A program made the position numbers and the translations under genes. Shown in pieces: positions 35,117 through 46,565 of a stretch of DNA of 64,000 bases. The DNA is taken from assembly GCF_000003195.3 (NCBI RefSeq), contig NC_012872.2:56029695-56093694 (forward strand), in the 5' to 3' direction. Every line of letters begins with the position of its first letter. The first letter of the stretch is position 1. The notes below the pieces were generated by a model. That model was not told the DNA's origin. It worked only from the letters and a program-made list of their open reading frames with translations, and ran no database searches. Source of the DNA: Sorghum bicolor (Eukaryota; Streptophyta; Magnoliopsida; Poales; Poaceae).

Positions 35117-35927
35117 TAAGACAAACCATTTCAATCGGAACTAGTGGCGAAATTAGAGGGTCGAGGCTAGCACGGGCTGTAGCCCCACAATACAGTGGGA
35201 ATTTTATAAAATATTTTAATTACAACACATTTAAACATAAATCCACCTATTTTTGTTACGAATACTAACTATATATATATATGTAAAAATATAAAAAAGT
35301 TATTAAGACATACACTTGCGTATATATTTATCATATTAGAGGTGTGATTATAGTTAATTATGCGGCCCCATTAATTAAAATTGATGGTTCCGTCGCTCTA
35401 TGTGGTTATGCTTTTCTTTCTATAGCTTTAGTGAATGATCTAGTAAATTTGTTGCCCTAGTCTTGACGAAGCTTCCAAGAAAGTCTTTATCTTTTGTGGT
35501 TAGGGTTTGTCTAGGTGTAGGCGTGCCATTCGACTGTCATTTGAAATGGCTTGTGGCTAGTCTGCAGCGACCCTCCTTACTATGTGTATGGTCCACATGA
35601 TCATTTGATTTGGTTTTAGTTTATGTGCCACACAATTTAAAAAGACAACAAATTCTATTGGCCCTTTCAATATTCTCCAGCTTGACGAAGAAATTGGTCT
35701 TTCTATATACCCTTTTATCCCAAATATATTAGTTTTAATATGGGAGGTCCTCCATGGTTCATAAACGAGGAGCTAACAGTTAATGATGACCTCTTCTGAT
35801 GGAACTAGGGGTAGCAGGGGCCGTATGCCCCCCTCCTACCACACACGGTGATTTTTTTTAATATTTGACTAGCCCCACGTATATAAAAAATGTTAGTTAC
35901 GTCATTGCTTGGAACACGCTAAGACTA

Positions 35928-36655
35928 TCTCTAACAGTATGATACGTGAGACACATAGGGTGGTTTGGGTAGCGTACCATATAAGGGTGCATGACCCAAA
36001 ACTCCTCTTTTCTAATAGTCGATGCATACTCCATTGCGAGCCCCGACTTCATCGCCCCCATACCAATCTCTGACGAATTCACCGTCGTAGGCACCACGGG
36101 CTTGGCCCCATGCCGGCCCCCACCCTCGCCTACCTCTACCCTTTTGCACCGATGACCCTGCATCCCCGGTAAAGCGCCTCCAGCCTGTTGTCTCTGGCTC
36201 CAATGAATCAACAGACCTGCGGTCCTTCCCATCAAGGCGGTGACCCGTACACCTTCCTAGTAGCGACGGTGGTCGCCCATCCACCTCCCCTCGCAGATCC
36301 ACTGTAAGGCCCGTCCCCTTCATCACCGATGGTGGTGGCCTTTGGGCGGTGGCGCGGCCACCGGCGGGGAATGGGGACGGTGGCTCATAGTCGTGGCTTC
36401 TGGGGGTAGATCTGGTGGCGGCACCTGTCTTCTTTCAACCACAATGACGCCACCACCATGGTTGCGCCTCCTCTCTCAACAACAATAGGAGCCTCTAGAT
36501 TTGGGTCACCATGGAGAGAGGACACTAACTTAAGTTCCTTCTCTCCTATGTAAAATAAGTACCCCTTTTGACTACTCTTTTTTGGAGGCTATTTTTTTTC
36601 TGTGCATGATGCATTTTAAGTATAGGTAGTGGTATGCTTAGGCTGTTGGAGACAA
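35928..36655. mobile_element. DNA-transposon-like block with GC-rich interior
   Basis: Left end ACTATCTCTAACAGTATGAT and right end GGCTGTTGGAGACAAT are roughly complementary, and the interior (36,010-36,500) is GC-rich with no defensible gene. It could be a non-autonomous element carrying captured sequence. Target duplication not resolved. About 35,120-35,930 before it holds nothing recognised. Confidence 0.35.
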
Positions 36656-36660
36656 TACGT

Positions 36661-37903
36661 AGCCACAACTCCAACAGTTTGCTAAATATCACTAGGCAAA
36701 TCTATACTTTTGCCAAGTCTAAAAACCATTTGCCAAGTGAATAAATAGACATGGTCCAACAGTTTGCTATCTGGCTTGGCAAATTTAAAATTTGTGGCCC
36801 ACATATCTTAACTTGTTGTGGGTCCTCGGCTAGGCGACGCCCTTCAAGCGCACGCGCGGTCTGCCATGCGCCGATCTCTTCTGCCGCCGCCGCCCGTTCT
36901 TCCTCTCTGTCGTCGCATGTTTGCATCATGATCAGGCATCTGCACCTGTTTGTTACTAGCAGATGCTGCTTCTCTGTCCGTCGCCTAAAAATAGGACCAT
37001 GCAATCTTTCACGCCATACTACGTTTCTTGCGTCATCGGAATCTCGAGGCCGTCGAGACCAGCAAGCTCACCATCAACTTCGTTGGAAACTCCGTTGCGA
37101 AGAATGTCAGTCAAAAATCCATCCCCTTCCATTGCAATGACTGTACAAAAAATTAAAATGGCATCATCAATCTGTAAATAGAGATCCCATATGTACAAAA
37201 ATCCATCCCCTTCAATTATCAAGAACCATCGACCTACAGATTAAGAAAGACTCAGCACTGCACCAACAGATCAATCCCATGTACAGATCGATTCAACATG
37301 CAACTAGCTGATCGAATACCATGAACATATTGATTCAGCATGCACCTGGCTGATCGGATCGATCCCATGTACAACTCGATTCACCTAGCTGATCGATCTG
37401 TCCTAGACCTAGGCACCGTCGGCAGACTGTCCAGCAACATGCCAACGTACAACGATGAAACGGATCGAGGAGGGAAGAAAGCTACCTCTCGATGTCGGTC
37501 CTCCAGCTGGTGACGTCGGTCCTCGCGACGTCGATCCTCCGCGCGACGAAGAAGGGCATTGGCGCTGAACTCTGCTACCCGCCAGTCGGTCTCCTCGCGA
37601 CGAAGAAGGTCGTCCTCGGTCCGTCTACTACTCGCGACGAAGAAGGGCGCGAGATAAAGGAAGCCGCGCGTGGGGGAAAGGAAAGGAGGGACCGCTTCGC
37701 GCGCGTGGGAGAAGGAGCGCTGTCGTGCGAAATAGCGATTCCAAGCGTGCGAGACCCGCGCAAATATGCGCCTGGAAGGGCCGGAGATGCCAAGTTTCCC
37801 AATTTGCCAAGTCTTTTTGCCAACTTGTTGGAGAACGTTTTTTGTGATTTTGGCAAAAAATCTAAGGATGCCAAATGCTTTTGCTAAATTGTTGGAGTTG
37901 CTC
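36661..37903. mobile_element. 1.2-kb non-autonomous element with GC-rich interior
   Basis: The left end CACAACTCCAACAGTTTGCT and the right end (reverse complement GAGCAACTCCAACAATTTAGC) form long inverted repeats, with repeated GCCAAGT/TTGGCAA motifs next to both. TTA follows the right end; GTA precedes the left. The interior has several GCGACGAAGAAG repeats (37,540-37,650), but no supported gene. Confidence 0.5.
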
Positions 37904-40673
37904 TTACTTAAGTCAGATTAGTTACACAATCAAATTTTACCTCCAAATCTATATCCAAAGACAAATGGTTAAACAGAGAAATGGTCCATCGGATCAGAGT
38001 AGTAGTTTTTTGGTTGAAAAAGAAAAGAAAACAAACTCGATCGCATTGCCAGTGGCGTGGCACGTGAAGAATAATAGTAGGTCAATATGTACGGTACCTC
38101 CCTTGCACCATCAAAATGGCATCATCAAAATATTCGTGGTCACAGCATCAAAGTACAAATTTCGACACAAAAGACACAGACCGACCCTCCTTCTATTTTC
38201 CGTAGCAAATTATTCCAAGAAGAAACGGCTGGGCAGGAAAGTATGAGACAGACGATGCCTACCTTGTTTAGTTTTGAAATCTTTTTGAATTTGATGTAGA
38301 ATTTTTATTTTATTCGATAATTAGTGTATAATTATAGACTAATTAGGTTTAAAAGATTCGTTTCGTGATTTATAGAGAAACTGTGTAATTAGTTTTTGTT
38401 TTCATCTACATGTAATACTTAATACATATGTCAAAAGATTCAATGTGACAAATGGAAAGTTGTTAAGCGATGAACTAAAAAGTCTCACTCAAAAAAAAAA
38501 GAAATGTCATGTGTTGATCATCGCAAGTGACTTGTACCGCTTGCTGGCAGATCGAGGTCCGGCCGGCCGTGCATGGAGGAACCAGGAATTTGTTTCATCT
38601 GCCACCGGACGAGAGACGCATGCCGAAAAGGACGGCCCTCCATGACCGAACAACTTCGTCCATAGATCTCCGTGGACGCGTGGTCAGAGAAGGGACGCCT
38701 CAATACGACTTCACCTACGTTTGAATTTTTTATTTATTTTATTTTATTCTTTTCTTTTTGCAGCTCGGTATTTGGGTGTGTTTGAATATGCTTGAGATAA
38801 TCTCCCGGCTAACTTTTTTTTTTCGCGAATATAATCATGAGGACACTCAGTCACATGAACACATGCACACAAGCTTTATTTTTGTGAGTATCTTCAAAAG
38901 ATTAAAATTAACTCATTAAATTTAAAGATTGATGAAAGTCAACACGAATACCTCACGTACCACAGGTCATACGGTCAAACTCAGATTTCAACATATGGGA
39001 TAGTTTTCTTTTCTTTTCAAAAGCAGCAAAGAGACAAAAAAAAAAAATCGGGCGAACTTCACTAAGCATGAGATTTCATTTCTTTTGGTGTCACCCAATT
39101 AGATCAAAATGACAAAAACAAAAATGAAAGCAACGCAAATGGTGCAAATTTAAGAGGTTGTCTTGCAAAAAAATGTCAGTAAGTCAAAATCAGAGTACTT
39201 GATAAACCAAGAATAGCTCGGTTAGTTAGATTCATCTAAATTTGAGTCTCCGAAACAATTGAAAATATTAAATATACGAATCTAAGGCAAACTGCTACTA
39301 TTTTATTTGCGATGAGTACCCCATGTATCTTAACTCTTAAAATACAATAAAGTCATGTTTAGAATAACTTAAAGTCATAACATGAGTGATGCGTCGTCAA
39401 TAAAGATTTTTATTTTGCAGCTCCATCGTCAAAACAGAAAATGTGAGAGTACGGTGAGAAACAGACAGATGAAATGAAACAGATGAAAAGAAGAAATTAT
39501 ATCATGAAAAGCTCCGGCTTTGAAGCCTTAATTTATTTTAAGAAAACCACTTCACGTAATTTAGCCTAAAAACACCCATATGTATGACAGTGCACTCCTA
39601 AAATCAGCTGGTAACATTTCGAGCGTCACGTTTCAACCAAAAACGACACGATACGATTGTTCACCGGTGAACATTCAACACGCTGTCGCTGAAGCATTTT
39701 GGGTGGTGAGGCACGAGGGCGTGTCCACTCATCCACGGACACGGCGCGCAGGACTAACAGTGGACAAACGTGCAACATGGCCAAAGCCAAAACAAAAAAA
39801 AAAGGCAAAAAAAAAAATACAGGCCGGGCGGCACCGGCACCGCACCACGGACGGTGGCGAGCCGCTGCCGCTCATGCGGGCCCCGGGACCACGCGCCGCG
39901 CGTGGCGTGGCGTGGCGTGGCTACCTGCTGTGTCCCGTCTGGCATGTGGGCCCCCACGGCGGGAAACGTGCGCGCCCGTGTGCTGTGCTGTCCTACGGCA
40001 GCACGCGGCTGCTCGGCGGCCCTTTTTTGCGTCTGGTTGGTGGGTGGTTCCGGAGGGATAAAGTACTAGCGTCACCCAGCCATTGTCCCAATCCCGCATG
40101 ACGCCGCTGCTGCGGGTGCAGCCTCGGTGGGTCGGTGACGGTCAGGATGGAAACACGGGCAGGTTCAATGGATCTGCCGCCTTGTCCTATCCTATGCCGT
40201 TGCTGCTGGATAGATAGAGGCCGATTCCCATCAAATCATATACCCCTAGTACGTGGGACTATTATTTACTTATTTTTATTTTATTATTAGATTAAATATA
40301 GATACTGATACAGATTTTGTACTTCTAGATATTATTAATAAAAAAATGAATAGTTCCGGTATAAATTAGTAGCAAATCCTATATGATATGAAGGATTAGA
40401 AATAAATGTAAGCTCATGCTTCATTGATATTTTGAGCGACAGCGCTAGAGTTTGTTATTCGAGGTGCAGAAAAATGAATGCGGCCATGCAGCCATGCTTA
40501 CATTATTTTATTTTAAGATTTATATGCATCCATGTAAAAAGGTGGGATCTATATTTATCTAATATCAATAATATTTGTATAAAAAAGAGTCGTGAAACAT
40601 TATTTTTGTTCTCCATCCAACTCTTTCTTTGCTTCCCTTGGATTATCCATTCCTCGTCTCAAACAGCCATAAC
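37904..40673. other. Non-coding spacer with MITE debris
   Basis: A decayed GGCCTTGTTTAGTT-family copy lies at about 38,262-38,476. About 39,700-40,150 is GC-rich with overlapping frames in all phases, none with recognisable domains. No gene is called. Confidence 0.45.
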
Positions 40674-40908
40674 GCCAGTCTCAATGCATAGTTGCATGAC
40701 TCGGCTACAAAGACTATAAACTAGATAACCGAGCCACATAAGTTTTATGGAGGATGAAACTCATCTTTCATCTGATAAACTCCTTCATTTAATGATCTGT
40801 CAAGTCAGCAGTTTTGCTTGTGTGACACCCTATTTAATGTGCATCACATTCTAATGAAACATACTCGGTGCATGTGCAGATACATGCACCGAGTATATTG
40901 AGACTAGC
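40674..40908. mobile_element. mPing-like MITE with palindromic insert
   Basis: Ends GCCAGTCTCAATG and ATTGAGACTAGC; interior matches the copy at 11,854 (GATAAACTCCTTCATTTAAT, ACACCCTATTTAATGTGCAT). Near its right end it carries an extra 36-bp palindrome (40,861-40,896) absent from the other copies. Target duplication unclear. Confidence 0.75.
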
Positions 40909-43330
40909 ATAAGAACCACCGTTATAGTGTGTCATCAAATCCATCCAGGTTAATGGCACTATACAACGATCCACGATTGCACCTGGACAACAGGTGGCAA
41001 CCCGGTGCATGTGCAGATACATCGCCTTTTCCCCTCCTCTGGCGTCCTAGGTGGGCAGCGGCGGGGCGGTGTCGTGTGCGCGCGTGTGCGGTGTCCTCAG
41101 CAATTTGCTGCGCCCCCATCGCCTTTTTTAGCACCTCGCTTGCGTTCTCTGGTTTCCTCCTCTGCCTCTGCCTCTGCCTCTGCGCCTCCGTCCACCGCTC
41201 CCTCTCCCTGTCGTCTCTCCTACCACAAAGCCAGCCGTGGCCCGTGGGCGCTGCGCTGTTCGCGGCGGCGGGTCTCTCTCCCCTCTGTCGCTCGCGCGCA
41301 ACGGCCTCAAAAACCCTACCGACTCGGTCGGCGCTCCATTTGGATCGTGCCGGGGGCCGGGCTGGGCAGCGGCAGCTCGCTTCTCTCGTTCGTCGTCCAG
41401 GTGCGTCCGCTGTCCAATTCCCCCCTCTCTCGCGCGGCGCTCGCTGTTGATGCGTGTTGCCTCTGGGTCGCCGGTGCGCGCGGTTTAGGAGTTTGCGGTC
41501 GGCTGTGGCCTCGACTCTGTGTGCGTGCGTGCGTGCGTATGTAGCTGGTTTATGAAGGTTTTGTGCTCCTTCCTTGTTTGATTCGTCGAATTACTGTGTC
41601 GCGCCATCTGTTCCTCGCTGCAAGGGCGAGGTGAGCTTTTCGTTTTCAGGTTTTCATCGTGATTTGTGACCGACGAACTCATACCACTCTTCTGGGTTCG
41701 ATTGCATGATGCGATTTTATTCATATTTATTGCTCCTTCTGTGCAAAGTCTGTTCAGGGTGGGCAATAGGTCTCACCATTCAGAATTTTCAAGATTCACA
41801 ATCACATCGAATCTTTGGTCACATGCATGAAGCATTAAATATAGACAAAAATAAAAACTAATTGCACAGCTTATCTGTAATTTGTGAGATGAATCTTTCA
41901 AGTCTAGTTACTCGTGATTGGATAATGTTTGTCAAATAAAAACGAAAGTGCTATGGTAGAAAAAAAAAACCAAAATTCGTTGGTCTGCTCCTTTTCTAGT
42001 CGTCAGATACAGATTGCTTGCTCCAGTACCGGACGGACGCATTAATCCATTTGGTTTCGTGACGGATATTACGTCAGATTCGTCTCTCTTTTTTTGGTCG
42101 CATGTGTTAACTGATGAAATTTGAGGACCTCTTTTTTTTTCCAATGGTGATTTGAATTCACTGGAAATTTTTACTCTGTCATTTTGTGGAGTGGTTCCTC
42201 GTTCGCTCGATTGTTGATTTGCTGTACGTTATGTTAGATTCCTGCGGCTGCCGTACAACAGTGATAACACCAAATACCCGTTATTATTGGATAATAACGT
42301 GAGCATTTTGTATCTCTATTCCGTTTTCATAGGGCAAAATGGCCATATACATTCAGTACTGTTTTCTCATTATTTTTTATTATAAATCTGTAGGGATCTT
42401 ATGAGTATACCTTTTCACCACAAAGTTTTGCTACGCATCTAATATACATTATATCTAAATGAATATTAAAAGGAAAAATCAGAATGACTTACAATTTGGA
42501 ATGGATTGAGTATACGTGGGATGAATTGCTAAGAAGTTAGTTTTCTTTAATGAGTTTGGTGTAGTATTAGGGATGGCATTTTTGGCAACTTGTCAACGCA
42601 GCATCATATCTTTCAACTAATAAACAAAAGTGATAGATAATCTCACCCAAGCTAGTAGCATGTATGTGGCTGTTTGGTTCTAAGCCTCGCAGGCAGCTCA
42701 TCTCTCAGGCACATCGATCTCACCCTAGGCGCTCAAAAACGAACGCCTGGGATCGATGCCTGGCGGGTGAGGCTAGTCTGCCTGGAGAGTGGAGAGCAAT
42801 TCAAACAGGCAGGTAATGCTAAGACATGTTGGGTTAAATTGTTTCGAGGGCATATTTTCTTTTTCCGTAGAAACAAGCGTACTGGAGCATTAAGTGGAAA
42901 TAGCGAATCAATTTGATCTAGATGGGTCTCTAAGACTTAGTATTCTTGTAATTAGCTGTGGTTGGTATTTAAAATTTAGCTTACTTATATATTTTCTTCT
43001 GTGTTGAGCTATTTCCTCTATCACGAGGCTAGCAAGTTAGCCAATTTGTTCCTTCTTATTCACTACAGATAGATTATTAAGAGAAATTTGATGCTTAATA
43101 TGATTCAATTCTCTATCTGATATCAGAATCTTATAAAGATTGCTCTGTTTTGGCAGGACATTGTTGGTAACTTGATACTGGATTTTCTTCCTTCTCATAC
43201 CTGTAGAGGGCCCTCCTTTATTTGGTACCATTCATAATCTTTGATACCTTTAATTACTTATTAGTCCTAATTAATAACCTTTATGTTTTACTACTGCTCA
43301 TTATTAGGTGTATTGTTTCTTAATCATCAA

Positions 43331-43595
43331 TCCCTCCAGTTCGGTTTATAAGGTGTAGTATACTAGTATGACATGGCATGGTCTCCTAAATTATACGATG
43401 ATTATTCTTTTATGTTGTATTGTATTGTGTATGATTATAAGCTTATGATTATTGGGTAGTACATTTGATTACAAATCTAATAGTATCATATTTGTATTAC
43501 AATAGTTAAAAAGTATTGGCCAAATAATTGGTCAAAGTTTATAAAGTTTAACTGTTGACATGCACGAAATGCCTTATAAACTGGACCGGAGGAAG
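43331..43595. mobile_element. Stowaway MITE in the leader intron
   Basis: Arms TCCCTCCAGTTCGGTTTATA and TATAAACTGGACCGGAGGAA are complementary, with TA after the right end. About 265 bp, AT-rich, no ORF. Confidence 0.7.
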
Positions 43596-44459
43596 TATTT
43601 CTTGTATACATGAACCTGACAGTATGGGCTAAAATTTCCCTCAAGGAAAAAATTGTGGTGTTTGCCAAGACCCTTGTCCTTAACCTAATAGCTGCAAACT
43701 CGAATTTTACTTGTTCATCTACAAGCGTTGCATGAAAGTGCTATTAGACTTGCAAAGTCGTCAGAAAAAAACTTCCATTACATTAATGTACAATATTTTG
43801 GCAATATGTGGTTACAAAAACTAGTAGTTAGACTGTTAGAGTTAAGCATACAGGCTGCAATTTCCAAATCTAGTGGGTTCATGATATGGAGCAGACGCAC
43901 TAGTTTTGTTTTTGAGATGAAGCTGAGTATAGATTATTTGGTTGAGGGTGTGGATGGATGCTTGGCCAGGTTAACTTGGGTACCTAGTTCCTCTTCCTCC
44001 TAGGTTGGTCTTCTTTTTTTTTTGAATAATCAAAGGTTCTCTATGTTTTTAGAAAAAAAATCCAAAGGCTCTCTATTTAATGTCTATGTTTGGATATTAG
44101 TGGGCAGTAGATTTGAGTATTTGACTGTTTATTGAACCATAATTGTAAGGTTTCATTCTAGGATATAACAATCTTGAGAGAGACTCATACTTCCTAATTT
44201 TACTAGATTCTCGTACTGTTTGGACACTGGTCTTCTTTTCCTTTATTATTTTATTCTATATGATGTTAACTGGCTAGTTGGAGACCTCTTATTAGTCCTC
44301 TTGTTGCATGATCTTAGTAATTGCGACTGACTGAATTTTGCTTGACCTGCAGATTAGAGCTCATATGGTCTGAATGCCACAATTGGAACTTTGCACCTAA
44401 AAACAGAGACCAAGTTCACTACTTCATTATATCCTTTCATACACAGAAAGTGAATAGAC

Positions 44460-44513
44460 ATGGACCGTGATGATATAGCTGGTTTCGTCAGCGGAGGTTG
44501 TTATGAGTCCTGA
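44460..44513 (+). CDS. Upstream ORF of 17 codons
   Basis: In the leader exon, 102 bases before the main start, an ATG in a good context (GACATGG) opens a short frame MDRDDIAGFVSGGCYES that ends in TGA. Loricrin-like/WRKY19-like genes in Arabidopsis are, as I recall, among those reported with conserved peptide upstream ORFs. If this peptide is conserved it probably lowers or conditions translation of the main protein. Short 2- and 8-codon frames and one overlapping frame also lie in the leader. Confidence 0.5.
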   Translation: MDRDDIAGFVSGGCYES

Positions 44514-44615
44514 CTTTCTAACCAAGTATATATAACAGAGTTATGATATCCAGAAGGCAGGAAAATGTTTCTTTTCATTTTCTAGTTGGTTTGCATTTGA
44601 TGTTATGCAATTGGA

Positions 44616-46565
44616 ATGGACACAACTACTGGAGACCTCGAGTTTAGTGGTGATATCAACTTCTTGAAGCCATATTGCTCTTGGAGCACAACTCAAGACA
44701 CGACTGTGCACAAAGATAGTACACCAGAGGCTTATTCCAGCCTTTTTATTTCCAACCCAGAAGCGTCAAAAGGGAAGCAAGGTGCTATGTCTAGAGCAAA
44801 AGGTACTGGAAACCCTTTACTCACTTTGGGTTTAGGCCGCTCACCAAGTTCATCTGATAACAGCAAGCTAAGTTCTGGCACTGCTTGCATAACATCTTCA
44901 TCTTTATTAAAGGAAATTGATGAGGAGTCTTCAGTAGATCTTGGCCTTAACCTTGGGTTTCATATTGGCAATGATATTGCACACTGCCGACAGAAATCCC
45001 ATGCTAGTTTTGAAAATATGCTCTCGACAAACTCTCCTAAACTGGATCTTCAGTTGAGTTTATCTATTGGTTCACCTGAATCAGTTGTCATCGATGCAAA
45101 TATGATGTCACCAGATGGCATGGTGATGCCGACGACCAATTTGCCACCCGCCACTGTAGAAGAAGGATCAGTACCACCTAGTTGGGGTTTTGAGCATTCG
45201 ATTGTTTCATCATCATATGCTTCTGAAGCAACATATGCCCCTGTGCCTTCTCCTGTCATGTCATCAACTATGTTTACAAGTGTGAAAAGTCCAGTTGCCT
45301 CTACTTTTGAGACAACTAATTCCCAACTACGCAACAATAACACAAAAAGCTGTCAGTTTCCAGGATGTATGAAAGGAGCAAGAGGGGCATCAGGGCGTTG
45401 CATAGCCCATGGCGGTGGTAAGCGTTGCCACAAATCTGGTTGTCAGAAGGGCGCTGAAGGGAGGACAATCTATTGCAAGGCCCATGGTGGAGGCAGGAGA
45501 TGTCAATTTCTTGGGTGTACAAAGAGTGCTGAAGGGCGCACAGACCACTGCATAGCTCATGGTGGAGGCCGTCGGTGCAGTCATGAAGGTTGCCCCCGAG
45601 CTGCTCGTGGAAAATCTGGCTCGTGTATCAAGCATGGTGGTGGCAAAAGGTGTCAGAAGGAGAACTGTACCAAAAGTGCAGAAGGTCATTCTGGACTCTG
45701 CATTGCCCATGGTGGTGGAAGGCGGTGCCAGTTTCCAGACTGCACAAAGGGTGCTCAAGGAAGCACAAAGTTCTGCAAGGCACATGGTGGAGGAAAACGC
45801 TGCACATTCTTCGGATGCACCAGAGGGGCTGAAGGTAGCACTTCATTTTGTAAGGGCCATGGTGGAGGCAAGCGCTGCGCCTTTCAGGGTGGTGGTGTGT
45901 GCCCAAAGAGTGTGCATGGTGGCACTCAGTTTTGTGTTGCCCATGGTGGTGGGAAAAGATGTGCTAGCCATGGCTGCACTAAGAGCGCTAGAGGTCGTAC
46001 AGAGTATTGTGTGCGCCATGGAGGTGGCAAGAGGTGCAAGTTTGAAGGCTGCACCAAGAGTGCACAGGGGAGCACTGATTTCTGTAAGGCCCATGGGGGA
46101 GGTAAACGATGTTCATGGGGCCAGGCAGACACAAGCTTTGGTGCTGGTGCACAGCAATGCGATAGATTTGTTCGGAGCAAGACTGATCTATGCTCAGCTC
46201 ACAGCGCTTTAGTCCAGGACCACTGTGTTCATGGCGGTGGTACATTAGGTTCTGCTATCTACCAGTTTGCGGTGGATGTCAAACCTACTGAGATGAAGGT
46301 TGCTTTAGTGAAGGGAGATCCACGCGAGAAGATCAACGGTGATAAAATTTTACTGGATCCGGGTAGCTCTGTTCCAAATAGTGGTGTTCATCATCCTGTC
46401 CTGGTTCAGTCTATGGTCGATCCACTGCCAGAGGGCAGAGTTCATGGTGGTGGGCTGTTGGCTTTACTTTCGCGGGCCGGAAGCAGAACAAGCAACGGTG
46501 GCTCAGAATTGTACTCCGGGCAAGGTGGTGTGGATGTGAGGCTATCAGGTTCTCCAAGAAATTGA
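44616..46565 (+). CDS. WRKY19-like / loricrin-like zinc-repeat protein
   Basis: A single coding exon of 649 aa. Residues 246-498 form ten tandem units of about 25 aa with the pattern C-x4-C-x10-C-x2-H followed by GGGKR or GGGRR (the eighth is 28 aa), then a degenerate eleventh to about 529. This is the repeat found in Arabidopsis WRKY19 and the so-called loricrin-like proteins; no WRKYGQK domain is present. The regular Cys/His spacing suggests zinc-binding units. The N-terminal part has three LxLxL stretches (LTLGL 69-73, LGLNL 109-113, LDLQLSL 143-149) like EAR repression motifs. The C-terminus is Gly/Ser-rich. A nuclear regulatory role is inferred. Confidence 0.88.
   Translation: MDTTTGDLEFSGDINFLKPYCSWSTTQDTTVHKDSTPEAYSSLFISNPEASKGKQGAMSRAKGTGNPLLTLGLGRSPSSSDNSKLSSGTACITSSSLLKEIDEESSVDLGLNLGFHIGNDIAHCRQKSHASFENMLSTNSPKLDLQLSLSIGSPESVVIDANMMSPDGMVMPTTNLPPATVEEGSVPPSWGFEHSIVSSSYASEATYAPVPSPVMSSTMFTSVKSPVASTFETTNSQLRNNNTKSCQFPGCMKGARGASGRCIAHGGGKRCHKSGCQKGAEGRTIYCKAHGGGRRCQFLGCTKSAEGRTDHCIAHGGGRRCSHEGCPRAARGKSGSCIKHGGGKRCQKENCTKSAEGHSGLCIAHGGGRRCQFPDCTKGAQGSTKFCKAHGGGKRCTFFGCTRGAEGSTSFCKGHGGGKRCAFQGGGVCPKSVHGGTQFCVAHGGGKRCASHGCTKSARGRTEYCVRHGGGKRCKFEGCTKSAQGSTDFCKAHGGGKRCSWGQADTSFGAGAQQCDRFVRSKTDLCSAHSALVQDHCVHGGGTLGSAIYQFAVDVKPTEMKVALVKGDPREKINGDKILLDPGSSVPNSGVHHPVLVQSMVDPLPEGRVHGGGLLALLSRAGSRTSNGGSELYSGQGGVDVRLSGSPRN
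45351..46109 (+). repeat. Ten coding repeats of about 75 bp
   Basis: DNA encoding the Cys/His units repeats with a 75-bp period, each containing a CATGGTGGAGG-like segment for His-Gly-Gly-Gly. Units differ enough that the array is old rather than freshly expanded. Confidence 0.9.

Larger units (their letters stand above)
41100..44615 (+). other. 5' leader and long leader intron of the zinc-repeat gene
   Basis: A CT-rich segment (CTCTGCCTCTGCCTCTGC at about 41,160) is typical of plant leaders. A CCAG|GTGCGT donor at 41,400/41,401 and a TTGACCTGCAG acceptor ending at 44,352 define a leader intron of about 2.95 kb. The CDS begins in the next exon at 44,616. Within the intron lie a truncated GGCCTTGTTTAGTT MITE (about 41,780-41,960) and a Stowaway (43,331-43,595). 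The transcription start is not located. Confidence 0.6.

Noticed and set aside
39580..40101. 173-codon plus-strand frame
   Set aside because: GC-rich region open in several frames on both strands; no motif, splice context or homology recognised.
41005..41544. 179-codon frame upstream of the zinc-repeat gene
   Set aside because: It runs across the likely leader exon and past the 41,400 donor; composition fits a CT-rich 5' UTR.
45390..46245. Long frames on both strands within the zinc-repeat CDS
   Set aside because: Periodic shadows of the 75-bp coding repeat.
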